From Spirosoma fluviale (GTDB lineage Bacteria > Bacteroidota > Bacteroidia > Cytophagales > Spirosomataceae): a stretch of DNA of 32,892 bases. Below the pieces are notes generated by a model. It was given only the letters and a program-made list of their open reading frames with translations. It was not told the DNA's origin and made no database searches. How positions within the stretch are numbered: position 1 is the stretch's first letter; each line of letters opens with the position of its first letter. The stretch lies in contig CAMCXW010000024.1 in NCBI GenBank assembly GCA_945883625.1, positions 1 to 32,892 of the forward strand, written 5' to 3'. Shown one piece after another: positions 1 through 7,138 of the stretch. The translations under genes were made by a program, and so were the position numbers.

Positions 1-395
1 CCTTGTGCATTCGACTGCCCTGCAATAATGAAATTTTCACCCACACCCACACGCGAAAGTGATGTTGAATCCAATGCCTTGCCATTAACTAAGCTTCGTA
101 TCCACATGGTATACCAACCACCTTTTGCTTTAATTTGACCTTGAAAAAGTCCACCCGCAGGATTCGAATCTAACGAAGTCCAGTTGACCAAAGTTCCTTG
201 GTTGGCCTGTACGGGCACCATCTTAACCTGCACGGATGTCGCGCTTACCGCACAATTCCCAAGAATAGAAAAACTGGCCTCATTTGTATTACTTCGCTGA
301 AACACTTGTCGGTTATGCGGGTAGCTAATCGTTACTTGTGCGACAAGCAGGGAGGGTAAAAAACAAAAAAATATACCTAAAATTCGTTTCATCAT
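1..395 (-). CDS. Secreted SGNH/GDSL-type esterase, 5' part only (sialate O-acetylesterase-like)
   Basis: I translated this frame by hand; it is open from two adjacent ATG codons at 395 and 392 to the window edge, giving about 131 residues of a longer protein. The N-terminus is a typical signal peptide (MMKRIL, then a hydrophobic stretch ending near LLVAQ), so the product is probably exported. A beta-rich segment follows. The last visible residues, GENFIIAGQSNAQG, match block I of SGNH hydrolases of the sialate O-acetylesterase group, in which the Ser of GQSN is the nucleophile. The Asp and His of the catalytic triad would lie outside the window, so activity cannot be judged. The N-terminal segment before the block may be a carbohydrate-binding or Ig-like domain, but I do not recognise it. 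No promoter was found upstream. Confidence 0.72.
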   Translation of the reverse strand, partial: MMKRILGIFFCFLPSLLVAQVTISYPHNRQVFQRSNTNEASFSILGNCAVSATSVQVKMVPVQANQGTLVNWTSLDSNPAGGLFQGQIKAKGGWYTMWIRSLVNGKALDSTSLSRVGVGENFIIAGQSNAQ

Positions 396-451
396 GAGAA
401 ATTGTGACTGCTAAATTACCAATTTTACTGAAAGACTTGGGAGCTGTAATG

Positions 452-488
452 AAAAAAGTCGCACCCAATTAGTATTCGGTACGACTTT
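452..488 (-). terminator. Intrinsic terminator of the rpsF-rpsR-rplI operon
   Basis: Arms 455-465 and 478-488 pair over 11 bp with one mismatch around a 12-nt loop. Read on the minus strand the stem runs into a T tract (positions 457-452). It lies about 20 nt after the rplI stop codon, the expected place for the end of this operon. Confidence 0.75.
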
Positions 489-507
489 AATCAAAAAAGC
501 ATTTAGC

Positions 508-951
508 TTATTCTCCTACTACTGAGAAGGCAACTTTATGTTTAACTTCTTTATGAAGATCAAGTGTCGCAGTGTAATCACCCGTCATCTTAACTTCAGC
601 ATCGAAGGATATTTTCTTACGATCTACATCAAAGCCTTTTTCCTTCAACATCTCAGAGATTTGGATGCTCGTAACACGACCAAAAATCTTACCACTATCA
701 CCCGCTTTCGCAGCAATAGTTAAATTCATTTCACCAATCGCTGCTGCTAAATCAAAGGCATCTTGACGAATTTTCTCCACTTTGTGAGCCGCCTGCTTAA
801 TGTTTTCAGCTAATACTTTACGATTGGATGGAGTTGCCATTACAGCAAATCCCTGTGGGATAAGGTAGTTACGACCGTAACCAGCTTTTACAGGAACGAC
901 GTCGTTCTTGTATCCTAACCCAGCAATATCCGTTTTTAATATAATTTCCAT
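508..951 (-). CDS. rplI: 50S ribosomal protein bL9
   Basis: Large-subunit protein that binds 23S rRNA at the base of the L1 stalk through its N-terminal domain. The product of 147 residues begins MEIILKTDIAGLGYKNDVV, the canonical bL9 N-terminus, followed by the long connecting helix rich in Lys/Glu and the C-terminal domain ending in AFSVVGE. Length is close to E. coli L9 (149). The frame is open four codons further up to a TTG at 963, but bL9 proteins start at MEIIL/MKVIL, so ATG 951 is chosen. It is the last gene of rpsF-rpsR-rplI, 38 nt after rpsR, and is followed by a terminator. Unlike proteobacterial operons, no priB or ssb lies in this cluster. Confidence 0.97.
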   Translation of the reverse strand: MEIILKTDIAGLGYKNDVVPVKAGYGRNYLIPQGFAVMATPSNRKVLAENIKQAAHKVEKIRQDAFDLAAAIGEMNLTIAAKAGDSGKIFGRVTSIQISEMLKEKGFDVDRKKISFDAEVKMTGDYTATLDLHKEVKHKVAFSVVGE

Positions 952-989
952 CTTATTTACCAATCAAATGTTTATCAGGTTACCCCAGT

Positions 990-1241
990 TTATTTCATAC
1001 CATCAGCCACATATGGCATCAAGGCTAAATGACGTGCACGCTTAATTGCTTGCGCTACATGACGTTGGAATTTCAAAGAAGTTCCCGTAATACGACGAGG
1101 TAAAATCTTACCTTGCTCGTTTACCAACTTCAATAAATAGTCTGGGTTTTTGTAATCAATATATTGAATGCCAGCTTTCTTAAAACGGCAATACTTCTTG
1201 CGATTACTATTTTTATCTACAGGTTCGTTAACTAATGTCAT
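990..1241 (-). CDS. rpsR: 30S ribosomal protein bS18
   Basis: Small-subunit protein that pairs with bS6 on the platform of the 30S subunit. The 83-residue product contains the conserved core [19 protein letters not shown], the [20 protein letters not shown] segment and ends at [10 protein letters not shown], the usual length and order for bS18. A single Cys is visible in YCRFKK, so the zinc-binding C+ form is not indicated. ATG at 1241 is directly behind the rpsF stop (1 nt spacing), consistent with translational coupling of the two partner proteins. Confidence 0.97.
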   Translation of the reverse strand: MTLVNEPVDKNSNRKKYCRFKKAGIQYIDYKNPDYLLKLVNEQGKILPRRITGTSLKFQRHVAQAIKRARHLALMPYVADGMK

Positions 1242-1242
1242 C

Positions 1243-1605
1243 TTATGCTTCTGTTTTTTCTGGTTTTCTACCTACTAAACCTTTTCTCTTTTTTTCATTG
1301 TACAATACTGCGTGTTTATCTAACGCAGTCGTCAAGAAACGAATTACTTTTTCATCGCGCTTGTACTCAAGCTCTAATTTCGCGATAAACTGAGGATCCG
1401 CTGCAAATTCAAATATTTGATAGTAACCTGATTGCTTGTTTTGGATTGGGTAAGCCAACTTACGTAAGCCCCAAGCATCGTCATGAACGATTTGCGCACC
1501 ATTATCTACCAATAATTTTTTGAATTTTTCAACGGCGTCCTTTGTCTGTTGCTCAGACAAAACGGGAGTTAAAATGAACACCGTCTCGTAGTTTTTTAAT
1601 TGCAT
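1243..1605 (-). CDS. rpsF: 30S ribosomal protein bS6
   Basis: First gene of the ribosomal operon; bS6 forms a heterodimer with bS18 on 16S rRNA. The product (120 residues) starts [20 protein letters not shown] and carries the typical segments [21 protein letters not shown] and [12 protein letters not shown]. The acidic/basic tail ([12 protein letters not shown]) is variable in the family. ATG 1605 sits about 40 nt downstream of a strong Bacteroidota promoter. Some organisms regulate this operon by S6:S18 binding to the leader; the short A/T-rich leader here shows no obvious matching structure, so I make no claim on that. Confidence 0.97.
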   Translation of the reverse strand: MQLKNYETVFILTPVLSEQQTKDAVEKFKKLLVDNGAQIVHDDAWGLRKLAYPIQNKQSGYYQIFEFAADPQFIAKLELEYKRDEKVIRFLTTALDKHAVLYNEKKRKGLVGRKPEKTEA

Positions 1606-1645
1606 ACAAAATTGTTGTTTAAAAACTTAAAAAAAATTTGGATTG

Positions 1646-1675
1646 CAAAAGTATGAAAAATACATAACAATCAAA
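1646..1675 (-). promoter_or_regulatory. Promoter of the rpsF operon (TTTG-N18-TACTTTTG)
   Basis: On the minus strand a -7 box TACTTTTG (1653-1646) matches the Bacteroidota consensus TAnnTTTG perfectly. A -33 TTTG (1675-1672) lies 18 nt upstream. The predicted transcript starts near 1640, giving a leader of about 35 nt before rpsF. Confidence 0.7.
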
Positions 1676-1698
1676 AACTTACAAGAAATAAATATGAA

Positions 1699-2685
1699 TT
1701 ATCGAACTTCGAACGAGCCCAATCCAATTAAAAAACCTTCTGCATACAACTCAATCTCATGCTTCCCGACGCGATAGGCATTAGGGCGCGCATAAATAAA
1801 CTCCACCGACTGATGATTATTTTCATAGAAAATCCGCTGCTTCGCCGTGTAGGTAAGCTCGTTACCTTTGAACATCAGCGAACCGGAACCCAAGGAATAG
1901 TCAGATATGGTATTGCCTGTAGGCTCTATGATACGCAAATATACTGTTTTGATTTCTTTGGAGGCCAATGGATTCATTTGCAAATGAAACATTACCCGAA
2001 TCTTTTCAATCCTTCTCGCTTTTTGATTCTGAGCACCTGACTCCTTACCTCGCGAAGAAATCGCATACACATTGACTCCCTCAGCACGCAATGCAGCGGC
2101 AACCGTAACTTTCTCTGCTAATTCTTGATTGCGAACTTCCAAAACGCGCGAACGCTCATTTAATTCCTTTTGTTTTACCCCAAATGTTAAACTCGAGTCA
2201 CGCAATGCCTTTTGAACATTTGTCAAACCATCTTTTAAGAGCTGTGCCTCCCTACTCAATGAATCATTCTGTGCTAAAAGCACCCCATTTTCCCGACGTA
2301 ATTTCTTGATTTCTTGATCTTTTTGACCCAACAACCGTAAATAATAGGCTAGCTTTTTTTGGAATTGCTCCTCACCCATTTCTGGATGTTCCTTTAATTC
2401 CTTCTGATCACCCAAAATTTGCAACCGAGCAGTCTCCAATTCTGAAATACGACCGCCTAATTTCTTGATTTGAACCATCCGAACCTGCAATTGCTTCGAA
2501 ATTGAATCCAGGCGCTCTTGCGCATTGGCAACAAAATTCTCTTGATTAACGCCTAATCGATACCAATCAGGCTTATAAATAGTCATTACCAAGGAAACGC
2601 CCAGCAAAAGTACGACCATAGACAATAGCCATATGGTACGTTGCGCGCGTTTCTCTTGTTCACTCATGGATTCGGAATTTGTCAC
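1699..2685 (-). CDS. Membrane-anchored coiled-coil protein of unknown function
   Basis: I do not recognise a named family with confidence; similar conserved hypothetical proteins occur in Bacteroidota. The 328 residues show a short cytoplasmic N-terminus, one transmembrane helix (about residues 17-36), a long charged coiled coil (about 48-195) with many Lys/Glu/Gln heptads, and a C-terminal beta-rich domain (about 222-328) with the segments VYLRIIEPTGN, YSLGSGSLMFKG and VGKHEIELYAEG. This is an inner-membrane-anchored rod carrying a globular tip. Start choice: GTG at 2685 is preceded at 7 nt by AAAGGA, a rare Shine-Dalgarno-like sequence for this genome; ATG 2667 (322 residues) is the alternative. 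It has its own promoter, shares a 81-bp divergent region with the YggS gene, and its stop lies about 90 nt upstream of rpsF. Tip-like domain and rod suggest a structural or scaffolding role, but that is inference. Confidence 0.85.
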   Translation of the reverse strand: MTNSESMSEQEKRAQRTIWLLSMVVLLLGVSLVMTIYKPDWYRLGVNQENFVANAQERLDSISKQLQVRMVQIKKLGGRISELETARLQILGDQKELKEHPEMGEEQFQKKLAYYLRLLGQKDQEIKKLRRENGVLLAQNDSLSREAQLLKDGLTNVQKALRDSSLTFGVKQKELNERSRVLEVRNQELAEKVTVAAALRAEGVNVYAISSRGKESGAQNQKARRIEKIRVMFHLQMNPLASKEIKTVYLRIIEPTGNTISDYSLGSGSLMFKGNELTYTAKQRIFYENNHQSVEFIYARPNAYRVGKHEIELYAEGFLIGLGSFEVR

Positions 2686-2719
2686 TGATATTTCCTTTGT
2701 TTGGACTAAGCCTTGAAAT

Positions 2720-2749
2720 CAAAAATAATAAATTAATTTTACTTTGCAA
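2720..2749 (-). promoter_or_regulatory. Promoter of the coiled-coil gene (TTG-N19-TATTTTTG)
   Basis: On the minus strand TATTTTTG (2727-2720) matches the Bacteroidota -7 consensus, and TTG (2749-2747) lies exactly 19 nt upstream. The predicted start of transcription near 2713 leaves about 28 nt before the GTG start at 2685. Confidence 0.65.
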
Positions 2750-2766
2750 TTTTCAACTCCCCCACC

Positions 2767-3444
2767 ATGTCAATCGCTAGCGAAATTTCTCGTATTCAAA
2801 ACGAACTCAAACCGTTTCCAACCCGACTAATTGTCGTCACAAAAACGCGTAGTATCGCCCAACTTCTTGAGACACACGCCACTGGCGTATTAGATTTTGG
2901 CGAGAATAGGGTACAAGAAATGGTCGAAAAACACGCCCAGCTGCCCGCAGAGATCCGGTGGCATCAAATCGGCCATCTGCAAACCAACAAAGTAAAGTAC
3001 ATCGCTCCGTTTATTCACTTAATCCATTCCGTTGATTCCCTGAAGTTACTTGCTGAAATAAACACCCAAGCGAAAAAAAATAACCGAATTATCAACTGTC
3101 TACTTCAAATGTACATTGCACAAGAAGAAAGTAAATTTGGCCTAGACAAACAAGAACTTATCGATTTATTGAATGACCCATCCTTACCCGGACTCACCCA
3201 TATCCGTATTATTGGCCTCATGGGAATGGCAAGTTTCACCTCAGATCAAGCACAAATTACCCGTGAATTCAGCTCACTACAAGCTATTTTTCAGCACTTA
3301 AAAATGGAAAAATTAGGAGAATCAACGGGACTCGTTTCATGGGACGAACTTTCCATGGGCATGTCTGGAGACTATATGCTAGCCGCAGAACACGGATCTA
3401 GCCTCGTGCGCGTAGGCTCCGCAATTTTCGGCGAACGTAACTAA
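2767..3444 (+). CDS. YggS/PROSC-type pyridoxal phosphate homeostasis protein
   Basis: Alanine-racemase-fold PLP-binding protein without known catalysis, thought to buffer intracellular PLP and influence amino-acid pools. The 225-residue product has the family motifs in order: PLP-binding Lys26 in LIVVTKTR, FGENRVQE, the segment WHQIGHLQTNKVKYI, HSVDS, GLMGMA, LSMGMSGDYMLAAEHG and the C-terminal phosphate-binding VRVGSAIFGER. Length is normal (E. coli YggS 234). ATG 2767 is the only reasonable start. It is a single gene between divergent and convergent neighbours; a degenerate -7 element (TACTTTG) lies upstream, so its promoter is uncertain. Confidence 0.95.
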   Translation: MSIASEISRIQNELKPFPTRLIVVTKTRSIAQLLETHATGVLDFGENRVQEMVEKHAQLPAEIRWHQIGHLQTNKVKYIAPFIHLIHSVDSLKLLAEINTQAKKNNRIINCLLQMYIAQEESKFGLDKQELIDLLNDPSLPGLTHIRIIGLMGMASFTSDQAQITREFSSLQAIFQHLKMEKLGESTGLVSWDELSMGMSGDYMLAAEHGSSLVRVGSAIFGERN

Positions 3445-3471
3445 AAAATCCCGATCCATAGGACCGGGATT
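3443..3471 (-). terminator. Intrinsic terminator of greA (possibly bidirectional)
   Basis: Arms 3447-3457 and 3461-3471 form an 11-bp GC-rich stem with one mismatch and a 3-nt loop. On the minus strand six T follow (3448-3443), a strong terminator 22 nt after the greA stop. It starts within the stop codon of the convergent YggS-type gene, and the plus-strand reading lacks a good T tract. Confidence 0.8.
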
Positions 3472-3493
3472 GAATATTAATTTAAAGGGCTAT

Positions 3494-3967
3494 TTAGCGA
3501 GCCAACGACATAACCTCAAATTCCATGGTACCTGCTGGCGCTTGAATTTCTGCTTTCTCACCCACCTGCTTACCCAATAAGCCTTTCCCAAACGGGGATG
3601 ATACCGAAATTTTACCTGCCCGAAGATCCGCCTCCTCTTCCGAGACAATTGTGTAGGTCACTTCCATACCCGTCTTGGTATTTTTAATTTTTACAATCGA
3701 ATAAATCGAAACTTTCGTTACATCGATGGTAGATTCATCCAAAACACGCGCATTGGAAATAACCGTCTCCATTTTAGATATTTTTAATTCTAAATGACCT
3801 TGCGCATCTTTCGCAGCATCATATTCTGCATTCTCACTCAAATCTCCTTTGTCCCGAGCCTCCGCAATCTGCTTTGCCATATCTGAACGTCCTTGAATCT
3901 TCAAATGATGCAATTCTGCCTTTAATTTTTCAAGGGTCTCTGCCGTGTAATATTGAAAATTTGCCAT
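3494..3967 (-). CDS. greA: Transcription elongation factor GreA
   Basis: Enters the secondary channel of RNA polymerase and stimulates cleavage of backtracked RNA. The 157-residue product has the N-terminal coiled coil (about 1-75) whose tip reads GDLSENAEYDAAKDAQ with the two acidic tip residues Asp42 and Glu45 in place, and the C-terminal FKBP-like domain (about 80-157) containing SPFGKGLLGKQVGE. This matches the length of E. coli GreA (158). ATG 3967 gives the normal N-terminus MANFQYYTAETLEKLKAEL. Upstream lies a leader of about 110 nt ending in an intrinsic terminator before the gene (3995-4027), so expression may be set by attenuation. Confidence 0.97.
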   Translation of the reverse strand: MANFQYYTAETLEKLKAELHHLKIQGRSDMAKQIAEARDKGDLSENAEYDAAKDAQGHLELKISKMETVISNARVLDESTIDVTKVSIYSIVKIKNTKTGMEVTYTIVSEEEADLRAGKISVSSPFGKGLLGKQVGEKAEIQAPAGTMEFEVMSLAR

Positions 3968-3994
3968 AACGAAGCGATTAATTTAAACGTATCT

Positions 3995-4027
3995 AAAAAC
4001 AAAATAGAACGGCCTCCGACCGTTCTA
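3995..4027 (-). terminator. Terminator hairpin in the greA leader
   Basis: Perfect 8-bp stem TAGAACGG/CCGTTCTA (4005-4012 and 4020-4027) with a 7-nt loop. Read on the minus strand it is followed at once by TTTTGTTTTTA, a textbook intrinsic terminator. It lies upstream of greA (start 3967), not after a gene, because the only gene on the other side is fmt on the opposite strand. Confidence 0.7.
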
Positions 4028-4105
4028 CTTAAAATATGTGTAGTTTTGTTTCGGATTCAGAACTAAAATAAATGTTGTTTAACTAACACGTAATCAGTTT
4101 TTTTT
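4005..4105 (-). promoter_or_regulatory. Predicted short leader RNA of greA (attenuator-like)
   Basis: Sequence between the candidate promoter at 4112-4145 and the terminator at 3995-4027. It would yield an RNA of about 100-110 nt when terminated and greA mRNA when read through. E. coli greA has a leader ending in an internal terminator that releases short GraL RNAs; the arrangement here is similar but I see no sequence similarity to claim. No leader peptide of convincing quality was found in this interval. Confidence 0.45.
4041..4048 (+). promoter_or_regulatory. Possible -7 box for fmt (TAGTTTTG)
   Basis: TAGTTTTG fits the TAnnTTTG consensus on the plus strand, about 120 nt before fmt. No clear TTG lies 17-21 nt upstream, so support is weak. 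Confidence 0.3.
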
Positions 4106-4111
4106 GAACTG

Positions 4112-4145
4112 CAAATGTAATCAAAAAATGTTTCCAAAAACCAAA
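4112..4145 (-). promoter_or_regulatory. Candidate promoter of the greA leader (TACATTTG)
   Basis: On the minus strand TACATTTG (4119-4112) fits the -7 consensus. TTTG elements lie 15 nt (4138-4135) and 22 nt (4145-4142) upstream, both slightly off the usual 17-21 spacing. Transcription would start near 4105. Confidence 0.45.
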
Positions 4146-4156
4146 AAACATTTTTT
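4123..4156. repeat. A/T inverted repeat in the greA-fmt divergent region
   Basis: AAAAAATGTTT (4123-4133) and AAACATTTTTT (4146-4156) are perfect inverted repeats of 11 bp around a 12-nt loop, 14 nt before the fmt start. The stem is almost pure A/T and thus weak. It could be a leader hairpin of fmt or a protein-binding palindrome. Confidence 0.4.
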
Positions 4157-4170
4157 TCCATTCCATTCAC

Positions 4171-5091
4171 ATGATGCGCATTGTATTTTTTGGTACTCCT
4201 GATTTCGCGGTTGCTAGCCTCGAGGCACTCATTCAGGCCAATTTCAACGTCGTTGCCGTTGTCACCGCACCCGATAAGCCCGCCGGACGTGGCATGCAAC
4301 TGCAATCTTCTGCCGTTAAACAATTCGCCGAAACCCAAGGCCTACCCGTACTTCAGCCCCTAAAGCTAAAAGACCCCGCATTCGTCGAAGAATTAAACTT
4401 ATACAAACCCGACCTACAAGTAATTGTCGCCTTTCGCATGCTTCCCGAAGTCATTTGGAGCCTCCCCCCTTTAGGTACATTCAATCTACATGGATCACTT
4501 TTACCCAACTACCGCGGAGCCGCACCAATTCACTGGGCAGTCATCAACGGGGAAACAGAAACAGGAGTTACCACCTTTTTTCTCCAACAAGAAATCGATA
4601 CAGGAGATTTACTATTCCAAGAAAAAGAACTCATTTCGCCAACGGATACCACCGGAGACGTATATGAACGTCTGATGCGGAAAGGAGCCAAATTAGTTGT
4701 CAAAACGGCCCAAGCAATTCAGGCCAACGACATCCATCCGCAACCTCAAGATGAAAGCAGCCCCATAAAAGCTGCGCCCAAATTACATCGGGAAACAGGC
4801 CAACTACATTGGTCAAAAACTGGGGAGGAAATTTATAATCTTGTTCGCGGAATGAACCCATTTCCAAGCGCACATACTGAATTTCAAGGTAAAAATTGTA
4901 AAGTAATCCGCGTAGAATTTCATCCTGAGCCAATTCCCAGTCTGGGTATAGGGATTTGGGACACGGACCAAAAAACGTTTTTACGCGTTGGATGTAAAGA
5001 TGGATATATCAACATCCTAGAATGGCAAATGGAAGGCAAGAAAAAAATGAAAATTGAAGACTTTTTAAGGGGATATTCATTTACTTTTTAG
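4171..5091 (+). CDS. fmt: Methionyl-tRNA formyltransferase
   Basis: Transfers the formyl group of 10-formyl-THF to initiator Met-tRNA. The 306-residue product starts MMRIVFFGTPDFAVASLEAL; the first of two adjacent ATGs is given, and the second (4174) is equally possible. The N-terminal Rossmann-type domain carries the active-site block FNLHGSLLPNYRGAAPIHWA with Asn105 and His107, and Asp143 in EIDTGDLLF, at nearly the same numbers as E. coli N106, H108 and D144. The C-terminal OB-like tRNA-binding domain begins near residue 205 (KLHRETGQLHWSKTGEEIYN). It overlaps the stop of the convergent M15 peptidase gene by 11 bp. Confidence 0.97.
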   Translation: MMRIVFFGTPDFAVASLEALIQANFNVVAVVTAPDKPAGRGMQLQSSAVKQFAETQGLPVLQPLKLKDPAFVEELNLYKPDLQVIVAFRMLPEVIWSLPPLGTFNLHGSLLPNYRGAAPIHWAVINGETETGVTTFFLQQEIDTGDLLFQEKELISPTDTTGDVYERLMRKGAKLVVKTAQAIQANDIHPQPQDESSPIKAAPKLHRETGQLHWSKTGEEIYNLVRGMNPFPSAHTEFQGKNCKVIRVEFHPEPIPSLGIGIWDTDQKTFLRVGCKDGYINILEWQMEGKKKMKIEDFLRGYSFTF

Positions 5092-6013
5092 CCACAAACT
5101 CCCAGCGACCAAGCGCATAATAATACCCATTACTTCCACGTGGTTGCACATACACCCAGCCCGCCTGAGTATCCGCCAATACGTACGCTAACTCGGAAAA
5201 TAGGTTATTTTGAGGTGGAATAAGCGCAAATTGACACGCACAGATTTGACCTAATTTTAACGTGTTTAAAGTCACCAGTAATTCCCTTGTATCCTGTACA
5301 TTCTCCGGTCGGCCCGCAGCATAAATACGCGCATAGTGATCACGGTATTTTTCGAATTCAAAAGCCAAAAGCGGATATTGTTTAACTAAAGCAGCACTAT
5401 TCACCAGGCGCTGTACATGTCCTGGATCCGGAAATCCTACAAAATCTCCACCCCAAAATAGTCCGAGGGCTTTCGCCGCTTGCCCCATCTGGGAATACCG
5501 TGCACTTCGACGTAAGTACCGCCCGCGCGAATACAGACCCACATCCGCTGCCAAATTAAAATTATGAAAAGATAACAATACCTGCGAACGCCCCATTGCA
5601 TTTAATTGTTGCTGGCGCTTGAGGTTACGGATCGCTTGAATATAGCGGGCCGACCAACCTTTAGAGCGTAAATGTAGCATCAAGGAATCTTTTTGTGCAG
5701 AAAAAGCTTGAATTTCAGGCTGTAAATAAGACGACCACAGCGAATCCAAAGCCGGATAATCAGCATCTAAACTCGCTAAATATAGTTTCGAAATCGAATC
5801 TGTGGCTATCACTTCCCGACCATTAATCTGCAATTGCATAGGCCCCGAAGCACCATGGCTTTGCAACGTATCACGCTGACGATACATCGAGAGCAAATCA
5901 CGAACACCTAGGGTAGAAATGGATTGAGGCCGACAAACAATATGGACAGAATCTTCTTGCGCTTGACTAACCCAAGGCAGGAAAAGTAGCCCAATTACAA
6001 GAAATAACCGCAT
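5081..6013 (-). CDS. Secreted M15-type peptidase (predicted peptidoglycan peptidase)
   Basis: The 310 residues start with a signal peptide (MRLFLVIGLLFLPWVSQAQ). Residues 20-130 are helical and I do not recognise them. The C-terminal half has the M15 zinc-peptidase pattern: SFHNFNLAADVGL supplies His150 and Asp157 as zinc ligands, WGGDF (about 187-191) and FPDPGHVQ supply catalytic Asp196 and the third ligand His199. This resembles the L-alanyl-D-glutamate / VanY-like peptidases that cut stem peptides. The usual Gly of SxHxxGxAxD is Asn here, a deviation worth noting, but all metal ligands are present. ATG 6013 overlaps the stop of the upstream LysM gene by one base (TAATG), implying translational coupling. 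It is the last gene of purK-purE-lysM-M15. Peptidase class is well supported; exact bond cleaved is not known. Confidence 0.82.
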   Translation of the reverse strand: MRLFLVIGLLFLPWVSQAQEDSVHIVCRPQSISTLGVRDLLSMYRQRDTLQSHGASGPMQLQINGREVIATDSISKLYLASLDADYPALDSLWSSYLQPEIQAFSAQKDSLMLHLRSKGWSARYIQAIRNLKRQQQLNAMGRSQVLLSFHNFNLAADVGLYSRGRYLRRSARYSQMGQAAKALGLFWGGDFVGFPDPGHVQRLVNSAALVKQYPLLAFEFEKYRDHYARIYAAGRPENVQDTRELLVTLNTLKLGQICACQFALIPPQNNLFSELAYVLADTQAGWVYVQPRGSNGYYYALGRWEFVAKK

Positions 6014-6636
6014 TATTTGATTGGAATCACTAGCTGCTCACCGCGCAACGTTATGTCTTCTTTCTTATTATTCGCCTCCATAAGCGACTTTTTTGACACC
6101 TTGTATTTCTCAGCTACCACACGTAAAACATCTCCCGGACCAACCGTATGCATGGCTTTGATTTTAACTTTCACCTTCGATCCAGCCTTAATACCACCTG
6201 GATTCATGGCTTTCAATTGATCTTCAGTTAAGCCAAATCGAGTTGCAATCGACGATGCCGTTTCGCCACTGGCCGACTGAAAACTATAGGGTTTGCCTGC
6301 TGGCTCTTCTACAGTAGGTTCCGCCGGAACAACTTCCGCCTCAGCTTCTTTCTTTTGCTGAGCTAAATCTACCGATGAAGTATCTGCCGGTTTGGTCGTA
6401 TCTGGTGCAATATCCATCGAAGAATCCACCACCATGGTTGTCGCCACATCCCCTAAATACGTTTCATCTTCTTCCAATGCCTTTTCAGCCTTCACTAATT
6501 GATCCGTCTGGGGGCCTAAAAAATGCTCATAACCTACAAATACGAGTCCTGCCAAAGTCGCCAATAAAATCAGTAATGTGATTGCCGGCAAATTAGAACT
6601 GGAACTTTCCTTAAAAAATGAAAATGGATTCTTCAT
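6013..6636 (-). CDS. Membrane-anchored protein with two LysM domains
   Basis: The product of 207 residues has a short N-terminus, one transmembrane helix (about 16-36), an acidic low-complexity linker (about 45-115, rich in Asp, Glu, Pro, Ala, Thr), then two LysM domains: about 117-160 (SGETASSIATRFGLTEDQL) and about 162-206 (GPGDVLRVVAEKYKVSKKSL ending LVIPIK). LysM binds N-acetylglucosamine in peptidoglycan, so the protein probably tethers the inner membrane to the cell wall from the periplasmic side. It lies 3 nt behind purE and overlaps the M15 peptidase start by one base, which suggests that it and the peptidase act together on the wall. No catalytic domain is visible. Confidence 0.88.
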   Translation of the reverse strand: MKNPFSFFKESSSSNLPAITLLILLATLAGLVFVGYEHFLGPQTDQLVKAEKALEEDETYLGDVATTMVVDSSMDIAPDTTKPADTSSVDLAQQKKEAEAEVVPAEPTVEEPAGKPYSFQSASGETASSIATRFGLTEDQLKAMNPGGIKAGSKVKVKIKAMHTVGPGDVLRVVAEKYKVSKKSLMEANNKKEDITLRGEQLVIPIK

Positions 6637-6639
6637 AAA

Positions 6640-7128
6640 TTACTTACTAGCTGATTTAGTTTGTTGGCTCATCTCCCCCACCTTCTCCACTAACTCAATT
6701 TTATAGGCAGCTAACTTTGCTGATAAATCTTCATTTGATATTGCCAACATCTGCATGGCTAATAAGCCAGCATTCTTGGATGCATTTAAAGCAACGGTTG
6801 CTACCGGAACGCCGTTTGGCATTTGTAAAATAGATAGGATAGAATCCCAACCATCAATTGAATTAGATGATTTAACAGGAACTCCGATTACGGGCAAAAT
6901 AGTTGCCGAGGCAATCATTCCTGGCAAGTGCGCGGCGCCACCAGCGCCGGCAATAATCACTTGTATACCTCTTTTTTGGGCATTTTGTGCGTAGTCCAAC
7001 ATCTTTACAGGTGTCCGGTGAGCGGATACAATATCCACTTCGTAAGCGATACCAAAATCCTTACACACCTGAATCGCGTCTTGCATTACTGGCAGATCAG
7101 AGCTGCTTCCCATGATAATTCCGACCAT
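6640..7128 (-). CDS. purE: N5-carboxyaminoimidazole ribonucleotide mutase (PurE class I)
   Basis: Converts N5-CAIR, the product of PurK, to CAIR in de novo purine synthesis. The 162-residue protein shows the class I features: [12 protein letters not shown] at the N-terminus, SAHRTP with catalytic His37, [12 protein letters not shown], and the segment [20 protein letters not shown], with [18 protein letters not shown] after it. It follows purK by 10 nt, and the pairing with purK confirms the two-step (bacterial) route. A C-terminal tail of about 20 residues rich in Lys and Ser extends past the core. Confidence 0.97.
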   Translation of the reverse strand: MVGIIMGSSSDLPVMQDAIQVCKDFGIAYEVDIVSAHRTPVKMLDYAQNAQKRGIQVIIAGAGGAAHLPGMIASATILPVIGVPVKSSNSIDGWDSILSILQMPNGVPVATVALNASKNAGLLAMQMLAISNEDLSAKLAAYKIELVEKVGEMSQQTKSASK

Positions 7129-7138
7129 ATTTCAACGT

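Noticed and set aside
155-172. GGATTCGAATCT looks like a tRNA T-loop
   Set aside because: There is no matching acceptor stem or anticodon arm around it, and it lies inside the conserved secreted esterase frame.
4083-4166. 27-residue minus-strand reading frame between greA and fmt as a possible greA leader peptide
   Set aside because: It begins upstream of the candidate leader promoter and would not be fully inside the leader RNA; composition is simply that of A/T-rich DNA.
4063-4338. Minus-strand reading frame of 91 codons opposite the start of fmt
   Set aside because: It lies antisense to the conserved N-terminus of fmt, has no recognisable domain, and its A/T-rich tail runs through the intergenic promoter region. 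It is a shadow frame.
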